Below, piece by piece: positions 10,453 through 19,410 of a stretch of 64,000 nucleotides of DNA. The position numbers and the translations under genes were made by a program. Position 1 is the stretch's first letter; each line of letters opens with the position of its first letter. This stretch comes from Rhynchopus sp. YZ270_cl-10. Its lineage: Eukaryota; Euglenozoa; Diplonemea; Diplonemida; Diplonemidae. The stretch spans positions 992,001-1,056,000 of the forward strand of contig OZ037858.1 in the NCBI GenBank assembly GCA_964035575.1, written 5' to 3'. The notes below the pieces were generated by a model. That model ran no database searches. It was not told where the DNA came from and was given only the letters and a program-made list of their open reading frames with translations.

Positions 10453-13400
10453 ATGGAAGAACCTACCGATGATCCGTTAGGCAAACTTGGCCCTCCCGCA
10501 GCAGAACGAAACCAACATGATGTCAAAGGCGCTATGCGACGCCTACAGAACTTTGTCAAAAAAAGACAGTACCTTTCCAAACTTTCCGAACAGGAGGTCC
10601 GCGACCCACGCCTTGCAAGCGCTGCAGAGAACCCACAAATCGTTGTACAACACGCCAATGCAGGCCCTCTCCTCCAAAAATGGCGGACTCAAGAATCTGG
10701 CATGTACAACACGCTTTTCAAAGACTCTGAAGTGCAGACTGAAGTTCTCGACTTCGCCGACTTCATGGATAGCACAATGGAAGATGTCAAAAAGCTTGCC
10801 ACACATTTCGGCGGGCATAGCGCGGCTCTTATGCCTCTTGGGTCAGATGAGGAGCGGGCTGTTACTTCTGAGGCATTGAATAGTGTTCCGTTGATTGCAT
10901 TAAAAAACCTCTATGCGCTTTCAGCCTGGCAAAAGGAAGAGATGCAACGCCTAAAAGAACAAAACGAACTCCACGAAGTCGAGAAAGAGAGAGACCAGGA
11001 GGTGTTGAAGCTTACGATCGATCGGTTAGAGCGAGAGAGAGAGGGGGCATCGGTATCTTTGGGAAATGACGAGTTGCCCCTTCCCCCACAAGAGAAACGA
11101 GATGACGCAACCTCCCGCCGACACTCTAGCAGCACCACCACCACAAACGTCGACTACCTGCCGTCAATGTCTCACTTCCTTTCCGGAGGGGTAGATGGCT
11201 TCCGCACACCAACCTCTTCTTCTCCTACACCAAGCGCTATGGGGTATATCAGAACCGCTCCGCCAAAAAAGGAAGCCAAAAAGGAGATGATAAACACCGC
11301 AACCCAGACTGCACCTTCTGAGAAGAAGAGCGCGTTTCCGCGGAGTATTCCTAGGAAATCTATTACAAAGAAAAATTCTATTAGAAAGACAGAAGAAGAC
11401 GTCGAAAAGGAGAAGGAAAAGGAAAAGGAGAAGGAGACGCCCCCCTCTGAGGCACCACCTCTATTAGAGATGCAGGTGAATGGTGATTGTATTGATTTAG
11501 AGGATGATTTGTCGGTAACGGAGATAGAGGAACGGTATAAAGCAACAAGGTCGATGCATAATATACAGGAGAGGATTCAAAGCATGTTGTCGTCGGTAAA
11601 AAATAAAGGCAAGCAGGTAATGATACTGAAGTTTATGGTAGCGCGAACCGAGGAGTTTTTATCATCAATTCAACGGCGTGAAGAGGCAACAACGAAGAAG
11701 CTGAGGCAGCAGATTGAGGTGTTGCAGAAGAGGGTGAGGCAGCTAGGGGAGGACGAGGAGTTTGCATCGGCAGACCCTGATGAACAGTTTATCCGGATTA
11801 AACTATCAGAGCATGATGCGATTGTACAGATGTGCGATGGATTTAAAAAGCAAAGTGCTGAAAATGCATCAGAAGTACGACGCATGGCAGACGCACAACA
11901 ACGTCTTCGAAACGATATGCAAAACCTTCGTTGCGAAAGAGAAACTCTCATGAGCATGCGAAACGAGGTGCTTCGCGAAAGCATATTCATCTTCGAGCAT
12001 GCTCAAAGTGTCTGGTGTCCTGCCCAAGATGGACCTAGCGCTGTATTCCCTGGAACCGATAAATGTCAAGGCGTTGTGATCCTTCTTGCGCAGTACCTCA
12101 GCTCACTCCCCGAAAAAATGAAGTGCAACAGCGACCTAATGGAAGAGCAGAGTTCTGGGGAGATTGAATTTGAGGATCTAAGCGCGGAGAGCAGGCGGGT
12201 CGCAAAACAGCTTGCTTTAGCACAGAACCTTACCCCGATAGCGCTGGATTCTGAGGCAAAACGGGAGCCAATCTTAGGTTACATCTACTCCAGGGTGGTT
12301 GCTGCGATGCGAGAAATATTCATTATGACAGAACACCCAAAGTGCAATACGCCCAATATACACAACCCCCGCGAATTTGAAAGGAACCTCGACAATCTCA
12401 CCATCACCGACGAAGTCGTTGAGATTTGCTCGGCTGACTTTTTTTTGGAAGAGGATACTGTACCTTGCCGGCAAAAATTCGCAGGAATCTTAGAGAAAGG
12501 CCGTTTACATAACATCTTTAAGGGGGGTTTTGTGAAGTTTATTGGGATGTTCACGGAGCTCCAATATTGGCTTCGCGAGACGTATCTGCCTTGGGTGAAG
12601 GAGGCGACGAGACCAATAACTCCTATCAAACCACCTGAAATGGTAGATATGGGGTGTGACCCTGGTGATGTCGGAGAGGTTGTTACGACGCTTCAATGTG
12701 TCGCTTCGCATGCATGCCAAACAGAAGAAGTGTTCATATCAGAAGAAGCTCCGGTTGAACCAGAAGTGCCGACTCTCATGGAAGACAACCAACATTATTC
12801 CAATGAGGTTCGGATCCTCGCGAAGGCAAAGCGGGAAATCGTTGAAGCCGAGGATTTTTCATCAGCCAATGTCTTGAAATGGCAGTTGGATACGTTATTA
12901 GGAGGGGGCGGTTCAGAGGGTGAGAAGGGGGCAACCCACCGACACTCCCTTTCTCATACGACAGAGGCCTGCAAACGGCGTGCTACCGAAAATTTCCTTG
13001 GTGCGCACTTCTCTCCAGAACAGCTTCAGGTCTACACTCGAGAAGGGATGATCGCGCTCGAAGCTGCCTTAGAGCCTTGCTATACACAAAAAGGACGGCA
13101 AATGACGCTAAATTTTTGCACTCATGTCATCAACAGCATGGGAGTCCGCTACATCCGCGAATCCGAAGAGGAAGAGGGTGATGACTTCGATCTGCCCTCC
13201 GTTGATTCCCCTGTTTCAGAAAAGCTTCTGTTTAAAGACCGTCTATTACGTCTTGGTGCCCGATGCGGATGGTTGAAACTAAAAGAACACCGTGCACGGA
13301 AGGCTACTCATCATATGGGATTGTTCTGCACCCAACTTCCTCGAGATGTTTCGACGGTGACGATGTGGTGGGCCAATATCAATACGTACAATACCTGCTT

Positions 13401-14682
13401 ATTTAAGCATCTTCGGGTGTTAAGGGAGAGGAGGGAGGTGTTGCACACAAAGCTTGCAATGCATTTAGACCATACAAAGCGGAGGGTGACTAAAATAGAG
13501 GATTGGGTGGGGGAGGCTGTAAAAGGGGCACCAGAACGGTCTACACAGAGATTGCAGTTGGAGTTGATCCAGGATTTGTGTGCACTGTTAATCCCGCAGG
13601 CAAATGAGTTTGAGAAGATGGTCGACGAATTGAGTATAGCAGAAGAAGCGAATGCTGCCACAGAAGCCTGCTTCACACGATGCGCGGCAGTCGTTCGTAT
13701 GGCAAAGGCGCAGCAACGAGAAGACAAAAAGGAGGAAAACGAAATGATAGAAGGTGAAAAAGACGTTGTACGGAACCTCTACCGTAATAAATTCATTCCC
13801 AAACGGAATGTCGCACAACAGACTGACGAGGTTGCGAAGACAACTATCATCATCTCCAATGACACCACCACCAACAACAACAACAACAGCAGTACCAACT
13901 TATTCGCCGAATCCAAAGAGAAACCAAAACCCGCACGCCAGCAACACTCCCGCTGGGCTGCAAGCAAGAACAAAAGCCCTGAGCACCTCCCCTCTGTACA
14001 GAAAGGAGTCAAAAAGACGGCCGCGAGCACACATCCACAGAGCTTTCCGAACAACCTTCTTGCAGATGCAGACATTCCTGTACACCCGCATTTGGATCTG
14101 CCGTTTAGTTCACTCACTTTGGCGGGTGTGACGCAGAACACCATCAACACCACCACCGCACTGATACCACACACCCCACAACCACAGCAGAAACGGCCTC
14201 CACAACGCAAGACGGTCGTCCCCTTGGAGCTTGCAGTGCAGGAACCTCTCACAGGGTGCGCGCCACAGCTTGCAGCAAGGGAGGAGCGTGGGGAGACCTC
14301 GCCAGACCACAAGGAGGAGCGGCACTGTGCCAACTGCACTGTCATTCTGGAGGAGCGAGAGACGCAGAGGTCGCGCGAAAGAGGGTTTTCGTGGCTGCCG
14401 GATACTGATGTGTATAGGTTTGAACATGAGGATGTGATACCGTGCATGGTACGTGGGTGCTCCTCGAACCTCAAATGGGTCGCAAAGCTCCGTCTCGAGC
14501 TCTACTCCTCAGATGGGCGGTGCAGTGCAGAGCAGCAAGAAAAGCTGATAGAAGCGCTCTCAGGGCATGACCACATCCCCGTCAAGGTTACAACAAAATC
14601 AGAACGCCTCGCAATCGAAGACAAAAAACGGGTAGAAGAAAAGCAGCACACCAAACCCAAGAAGGCGCCCAGACGGAGATAA
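10453..14682 (+). CDS. Large coiled-coil protein of unknown function (1409 aa)
   Basis: A single uninterrupted frame of 1409 codons. I recognise no catalytic domain. Visible parts are: a charged helical N-terminal third; a Glu/Lys run of KE repeats near residues 315-330; a long helical region around 350-510 with heptad-like R/E/L spacing, probably coiled coil; a second, less charged helical region about 590-1110; and a disordered Asn/Ser/Thr-rich and Pro/Gln-rich stretch (about 1140-1270). The C-terminus is very basic (KKAPRRR). The texture resembles cytoskeletal or axonemal scaffold proteins, but that is inference only. The start lies 12 nt after TTTTCAG, in the same acceptor-like setting as its neighbours. 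Other frames in the region are shadows. Confidence 0.85.
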   Translation: MEEPTDDPLGKLGPPAAERNQHDVKGAMRRLQNFVKKRQYLSKLSEQEVRDPRLASAAENPQIVVQHANAGPLLQKWRTQESGMYNTLFKDSEVQTEVLDFADFMDSTMEDVKKLATHFGGHSAALMPLGSDEERAVTSEALNSVPLIALKNLYALSAWQKEEMQRLKEQNELHEVEKERDQEVLKLTIDRLEREREGASVSLGNDELPLPPQEKRDDATSRRHSSSTTTTNVDYLPSMSHFLSGGVDGFRTPTSSSPTPSAMGYIRTAPPKKEAKKEMINTATQTAPSEKKSAFPRSIPRKSITKKNSIRKTEEDVEKEKEKEKEKETPPSEAPPLLEMQVNGDCIDLEDDLSVTEIEERYKATRSMHNIQERIQSMLSSVKNKGKQVMILKFMVARTEEFLSSIQRREEATTKKLRQQIEVLQKRVRQLGEDEEFASADPDEQFIRIKLSEHDAIVQMCDGFKKQSAENASEVRRMADAQQRLRNDMQNLRCERETLMSMRNEVLRESIFIFEHAQSVWCPAQDGPSAVFPGTDKCQGVVILLAQYLSSLPEKMKCNSDLMEEQSSGEIEFEDLSAESRRVAKQLALAQNLTPIALDSEAKREPILGYIYSRVVAAMREIFIMTEHPKCNTPNIHNPREFERNLDNLTITDEVVEICSADFFLEEDTVPCRQKFAGILEKGRLHNIFKGGFVKFIGMFTELQYWLRETYLPWVKEATRPITPIKPPEMVDMGCDPGDVGEVVTTLQCVASHACQTEEVFISEEAPVEPEVPTLMEDNQHYSNEVRILAKAKREIVEAEDFSSANVLKWQLDTLLGGGGSEGEKGATHRHSLSHTTEACKRRATENFLGAHFSPEQLQVYTREGMIALEAALEPCYTQKGRQMTLNFCTHVINSMGVRYIRESEEEEGDDFDLPSVDSPVSEKLLFKDRLLRLGARCGWLKLKEHRARKATHHMGLFCTQLPRDVSTVTMWWANINTYNTCLFKHLRVLRERREVLHTKLAMHLDHTKRRVTKIEDWVGEAVKGAPERSTQRLQLELIQDLCALLIPQANEFEKMVDELSIAEEANAATEACFTRCAAVVRMAKAQQREDKKEENEMIEGEKDVVRNLYRNKFIPKRNVAQQTDEVAKTTIIISNDTTTNNNNNSSTNLFAESKEKPKPARQQHSRWAASKNKSPEHLPSVQKGVKKTAASTHPQSFPNNLLADADIPVHPHLDLPFSSLTLAGVTQNTINTTTALIPHTPQPQQKRPPQRKTVVPLELAVQEPLTGCAPQLAAREERGETSPDHKEERHCANCTVILEERETQRSRERGFSWLPDTDVYRFEHEDVIPCMVRGCSSNLKWVAKLRLELYSSDGRCSAEQQEKLIEALSGHDHIPVKVTTKSERLAIEDKKRVEEKQHTKPKKAPRRR

Positions 14683-15073
14683 CAGAGAGAGGGACAGTGA
14701 AAGAGAAACGCTACAACAGCTCCATCAGATCATTCACATCTCGCCATTTGAGAGAGTACAGAATACGCAAGACGCAGAATGTGTCGCAAAAACAACGTTA
14801 AACCATTCCAATAGGTGCGTTTCCACGCCCTCCCCTTTTTTCGGTACACTGTCTGAGGGCTTTGTATCTCAAGTCAACTTTTTTCTGATCCTGCAGAGGC
14901 TTACCAGCCTCGGGGAGAGAGAGAGAGAGAGAGTCCAAAAAATACAGTGGAGTTTGCACAGATGGCAACTACACTATTCCAACAATTTTTCAAAAAAAAA
15001 AAAGAGAGAAAATACCCATCTTTCCCTGTTGCTATCACACCCTCCCATACTCTTCAGGAACTTCGCAAAAGAC
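14683..15073. other. Spacer with R1 repeat copy
   Basis: About 390 bp. It holds a GA-dinucleotide run (about 14915-14932) and a shortened R1 repeat at 14944-14992 followed by an A-run. A pyrimidine-rich stretch ending ACTCTTCAG lies about 17 nt before the next start. Confidence 0.55.
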
Positions 15074-15664
15074 ATGATCATACAAAGCACCCCCGGGTGT
15101 GGCACCCTCCCGAACGGATTTTGCAATGCAAAGAAAGAGGCGAACTTTGTTTCTGTCCATCCTATTTGGTGGAAGTCTGGTGCATATCCTTGGGACCCTG
15201 CACCGAAGACGTGCCCTTTGAAGTACAACTCTGCGGCGGCGAAGGACTTTGTACGGCGACGGGGGAATAAGGGTGGGGTGATAGGGACGGAGGGGAGGTG
15301 GGCACAGCTGCCGGGGGAGGTGCGTGCACGGCCGAGCAGTGCGCCTGCAGGGGGGAGACGGAAGCAGAAGACCCCAAGCATAGGTGGCACAACGGGGCAT
15401 TGGCTTATGGGTGTCGACCCTGCCACGCAGACGTGCTGGACATCGCGCACTGCGACACCTGCTCCATCAGCCTCGCACGGTGACACATCCCGCCTCTCTA
15501 CAGCACACAGAGCCCCCTCCTACGCATTCAGCGCCACCCCACGCTTCCCAGGCGACAAAAAAGCCCCCATCGCACCGCTCCAACACTCCACAACACGCTC
15601 TGTCAAGCCCCCGCAAAGAAGCCACAAATCCGCACGACCTCCAAGACGCGCGCGGTTTGCTTGA
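15074..15664 (+). CDS. Small basic Pro/Ser-rich protein, possible microtubule-associated protein
   Basis: A 196-aa frame. I choose the ATG at 15074, not the upstream in-frame one at 14954, because the latter would begin inside the R1 repeat and its poly-A tail, and because TACTCTTCAG lies just upstream of 15074. The protein has an N-terminal segment with conserved-looking aromatic and proline positions (HPIWWKSGAYPWDPAPKTCP), then a long basic Pro/Ala/Ser region with SATPRFPGDKK near the end. Short basic proteins with repeated PxFPG-like segments occur among ciliary microtubule inner proteins. The match is too loose to assign a family. Confidence 0.6.
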   Translation: MIIQSTPGCGTLPNGFCNAKKEANFVSVHPIWWKSGAYPWDPAPKTCPLKYNSAAAKDFVRRRGNKGGVIGTEGRWAQLPGEVRARPSSAPAGGRRKQKTPSIGGTTGHWLMGVDPATQTCWTSRTATPAPSASHGDTSRLSTAHRAPSYAFSATPRFPGDKKAPIAPLQHSTTRSVKPPQRSHKSARPPRRARFA

Positions 15665-16850
15665 GTACGAAGATTAGGGATGTTTTGTGTTAACCCATTA
15701 TGCAAATAATAGCCTGGCCGACTGTGCCAGACTCGAGACATCCAATTTTTTGACTTATGAAGTCAAGAAAATTCAGGATTTTCAAAAGTCAGGCAGAGTC
15801 GGCCAGACTACGATGTATGCCATTTAGTATCAACAGATTCTTTACAGGTTCTGGACAAACAAAAAAAAGAGGAAAATAGAGTGTCTGAACGAACCCTTAG
15901 GGTGGTACAGAGCCGCTTTGAATTTCAAAATGGAAGAAATAAAATATAGACAAGGAAAGGGCGAGTGTGGGTCTTCTCTGGTCTGGTTGTGTTTGCAATG
16001 GTGAAGAAATTATTTGAAAACATCGCAAAATTGCGAAAAGCTCCAAAAAAAAAAAAATAAGTTTTATGTGTAATGTGTATGGGACAAAAACACAATGGCG
16101 ACTTCTGTCGTTCGATTGAATTTTAGCTCATACAGAGTATTTGCTTTGTACTTATAATTAGGTCCGAAAGACCTAATTCTGAAGAGAAAAATAATCAAAA
16201 AAAAACCCCCAATCTAATAGTCTGCTCCCACGCTTTAAAAAATATAAAATAGTAGAGCCAAAAAAAGCACCCTGCATATTTTGAATCAGTGTCACACAGA
16301 CCGTAACGTCAACCCTACACACGTTCCCTGAACTCCACACACAGTATCAGCCAGGAGGGCATTGCACCGTTCGGTGATCTTCTTGTCGTGCAGTCGGATT
16401 GTCTCGCACACGTACATCAGGGTCGGCACCCGGTGCAGAGCGAAGTCGCGCATGATCTCTGCAACAGTTGGTGCAATCAGGTACGCGGTGTCACGGTCGG
16501 CAACTCGGGACAGTGCACGGCAGTGGGTCGGCGTGTTGCAGAGTAGGATGTGTTCTGCAGTGGCAACGTGCGCCCGCTTTGTCAGTGTTGATGTGGGTGT
16601 TTGTTGAGTGCCCGCGAGCCCATTCCATTTTTATTTAAACACACCATCTCATTCAGCCCCCACACTCCCCTCCCCCACTTACACAACCCTTCTTTTCCTA
16701 ATGACCATTTGCGGTTCACACCGGGTTTGGCTTTTGCTATTTTCTATTTTCTAGCTGTGTTTCTTCTCTCTCTCTTTTGCACTTGATCATCTTACCGACC
16801 CTTCCTTCCTCCCCCCTCTCTTTCTCTCTCTCTCTCTCTTAACATGAACA
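15665..16850. other. Spacer with a minus-strand coding remnant
   Basis: A 1.2-kb AT-rich spacer. A 57-nt GC-rich patch at 15708-15765 has inverted echoes further on (TCTGGC/GCCAGAC around 15725 and 15805). The block 16292-16630 is a minus-strand coding-like remnant, listed separately. The final 60 nt are an almost pure CT tract before the next gene. Confidence 0.55.
16292..16630 (-). pseudogene. Minus-strand open frame without a start, gene remnant
   Basis: Read on the minus strand, this stretch is open for 112 codons from a TAA at 16631-16633 to a TGA at 16292-16294. Its composition is protein-like and GC-rich inside an AT-rich spacer. Segments such as VATAEHILLCNTPTHCRAL, PTVAEIMRDFALHRVPTLM and CETIRLHDKKITERCNALL look like amphipathic helical repeats. 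There is no early ATG and no evident splice acceptor at its left end, so I regard it as a broken exon or relic. The family is not recognised. It is easy to miss because the only internal Met gives just 53 residues. Confidence 0.45.
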
Positions 16851-19277
16851 ATGGAAGACCTTGAAGACACCCCCATATACCATGCCATCAACGACTATGT
16901 TCCGTCCAAGGAGATCGGCAGCTATAAGATGCACCTCCCTTCGCGGGGGGTTCTGGCCGGTTTGGATGAGCGCTTTTTTCAGCTTATGGAGGGCCGTGGG
17001 GTGTGGGTGTTGAAGAACCTGTTGATTCCGGTGTTGTGGTTGCGTCTGGCACGACGCAGGCGGAGCGACTTCGTTAAAGAGCGTGGTGTGTCTTCGGTGT
17101 CCACTGCACAGATTATGACAACCCTGCGGTCTTCTATGCTGTTCAAATCGTGGCCAGCTCAGCTTCTCCAAGAGCTTGCCTCGCACTCAGTTGCGGTCTC
17201 CTTCTGGCATGGGGAGTTTCTGTTTCACGAAAACGAGCCAACCCTATCCATCGCTGTCCTCATTAAAGGATCCGCTGCCATCTTCTGCACCGACGGCACA
17301 ACAAAAGGCCTGAAGGACTCTGCCGCGACATTAAAACCCCTAGGAACGCTTGCAGCGGGTCGTCTCTTTGGGGAATACGCTGTTCTTGCAGAAGAGCTGA
17401 AAACATGGGTGCGTGCAGAAGAGGTTTGCGACGTAGTGTTCTTGAGGGGGGCTGCCTTTGTGTCATGCTTGGCGCGTCTGCCGCCGTCAATTCGGAGTGA
17501 CGTTAGCGACTCTTCTTTGGAGAAACGTCGGAGGAATATGGAAGAGCGTGGAATGCAGACACAAGACCTGAGACATTCCTTCATGTTGAAGTGTATTCCA
17601 CAGGGCGCGTTTGCGGATGAAATTGCAGGTCAGTTTCGGCCAGAGGTGGTGCCCCGAGGGGTCGCGCTTTGCAGACAAGGCCAGTTTGGTACGAGGTTGT
17701 ACTATCTAGCATGTGGCACAGCGGAGGTGAGCATTAACAGTGGTGATGGCAAGCGTGTGGTTGTGGCAACGTTGCGGTCTCGCTCCTTCTTTGGCGAGCT
17801 GTCGCTGTGGTACCGCCAGACAATGTCTGCCAACGTGGACTGCTCCTCTGTGTGCGAGCTTTGGGCGCTTGACAAAGCTGTCATTCCTACTATCAAAGCC
17901 ATTTTACAGCGTTGTGGTGTCTCTGAAGAAATCGACCACCAAACACGGTTGAAGCGCAGTTCCAACCTGAGCATGATGAAAGACAGCTTACAAGGAAAGC
18001 TCTGCGGCTTTTTCGCGAACATCCCAATCTTCAGCCAACTCCTGGAGGAGGGCGAGCGGCGGGCGTTGGTCAAGATGATGACCCCCGAGGCGCTCATTGC
18101 GAACGACATGCTGTTCTCGAAGTCGAAGCGGTGCGACCGTCTTTTGGTCATTACTGAAGGTGTGCTGACGCATCTGTCGACTCATGGCGATGACAAATAT
18201 TCCCGAGCAGGCGCGCATATAGGATTTACCTGCCTCGTAACACACAAATGGCACACCACCGCTGTGGCAACAGGGAACGTCGACATATGGTCCCTAAAAC
18301 AAACCGACCTAGGCAAATTCTTGACCAAAATAGGAAAGTACTACAGCGCCTTGCGTCTGACCCGGCTCTTCCTGCAGCCCCTCATCTCAGACGACCTGCT
18401 CCCCTCATGGGACCCGGGCATCCCGACACACATTCTCGTAGGATTGCTTGGGTTGGAACGGCGTCTTCGTGGGCTGGAGATTGCGTCCACAGTGCTGCAC
18501 CCTGTTGACCATACGAAGGCACATATTTTGTTCCCAAAGTTTGTCCCGGAAGCCTTGCCAGCGAAGGATGACGGTGCAAGACAGCAGCGATCCCTGCCGT
18601 CATCGTTTTCGGTGATAACCACAGAGGACCGCACAGAGCTGCCGAAGTGCTTGCTCCAGAGACAGCCCGCAGAGGAGCGGAAGGTGGCTAGACGGAAGCA
18701 GGAACGCACCAACACCCCCTTGATTAAGGACACCCCCGACAACGCCGTCGCCACCGTCATGGCACCCCACTCACCATGCCGGCACGCCATCAAAGCAAAG
18801 GTGCTGACACGGCAGGAGATTGCCGACACAACACCGCCACCACGCCGTCCAGGAGTCCCCCCGCTGACAAGCCTGGTGCAGCTGATAGAGGAGATTGAGG
18901 AGGATGAGAGGGGGTGGGGACAGCGGCGGATGGTTCCTGTTGTGCCTGCACCGCCTGTTCTTGCGGGGGGGAAGGGACCGCGTGGGGTGTATATGACAAG
19001 GGGTGTTAGACGTGCTGCTGCACCGTTTCGTGTGTCGCTTCGCAGAGAGTCGCCTTCAGTGCTGCTTCTTGACGGTGTCGGGTCCCTGCTCGAACGTTGT
19101 CAGCTCCCAGATCGTGCACATACAGGTCTCAAGGGGCATCGCTTCCCCCCACGGATGCTTCGTGATGATGCTGCCATGTTGACCCCATGTGCTCTCCCAG
19201 TAGAACCACACCGCCAACCCCGGATCGGCACCCCCGCACCAGCATTGGGCCCCGCAGATTCTATCTTCAAGTTGTGA
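16851..19277 (+). CDS. Protein with three cyclic-nucleotide-binding-like domains
   Basis: An 808-aa protein. Three beta-barrel CNB-type domains can be traced: about 95-215 (LFGEYAVLAEE), 245-355 (SFFGELSLWYRQTMSANV) and 383-500 (diverged, AHIGFTCLV). The first two keep the F-G-E core of the phosphate-binding cassette, but the Arg that contacts the cyclic phosphate (R-x-A) is not where expected in any of them, so binding of cAMP/cGMP is doubtful. There are no transmembrane segments or kinase domain, so it is not a channel or PKG. The C-terminal 300 residues are Pro/Arg-rich and probably disordered. A 6-codon upstream ORF (ATG at 16844) overlaps the start codon. Similar CNB-only proteins are common in flagella of protists; the localisation here is inference. 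Confidence 0.8.
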   Translation: MEDLEDTPIYHAINDYVPSKEIGSYKMHLPSRGVLAGLDERFFQLMEGRGVWVLKNLLIPVLWLRLARRRRSDFVKERGVSSVSTAQIMTTLRSSMLFKSWPAQLLQELASHSVAVSFWHGEFLFHENEPTLSIAVLIKGSAAIFCTDGTTKGLKDSAATLKPLGTLAAGRLFGEYAVLAEELKTWVRAEEVCDVVFLRGAAFVSCLARLPPSIRSDVSDSSLEKRRRNMEERGMQTQDLRHSFMLKCIPQGAFADEIAGQFRPEVVPRGVALCRQGQFGTRLYYLACGTAEVSINSGDGKRVVVATLRSRSFFGELSLWYRQTMSANVDCSSVCELWALDKAVIPTIKAILQRCGVSEEIDHQTRLKRSSNLSMMKDSLQGKLCGFFANIPIFSQLLEEGERRALVKMMTPEALIANDMLFSKSKRCDRLLVITEGVLTHLSTHGDDKYSRAGAHIGFTCLVTHKWHTTAVATGNVDIWSLKQTDLGKFLTKIGKYYSALRLTRLFLQPLISDDLLPSWDPGIPTHILVGLLGLERRLRGLEIASTVLHPVDHTKAHILFPKFVPEALPAKDDGARQQRSLPSSFSVITTEDRTELPKCLLQRQPAEERKVARRKQERTNTPLIKDTPDNAVATVMAPHSPCRHAIKAKVLTRQEIADTTPPPRRPGVPPLTSLVQLIEEIEEDERGWGQRRMVPVVPAPPVLAGGKGPRGVYMTRGVRRAAAPFRVSLRRESPSVLLLDGVGSLLERCQLPDRAHTGLKGHRFPPRMLRDDAAMLTPCALPVEPHRQPRIGTPAPALGPADSIFKL

Positions 19278-19410
19278 CCTGATCACGCTCTTTTAAAAGA
19301 GGTGTGAGGGTTCGTGCTTTTAAATTCTTAGAGTTTGTTTGCCAATAAAAAAAACGACGTTTATCATTTTATCGATTTGTTTTAAATATAAAGTCACTCA
19401 ACACAACAGG

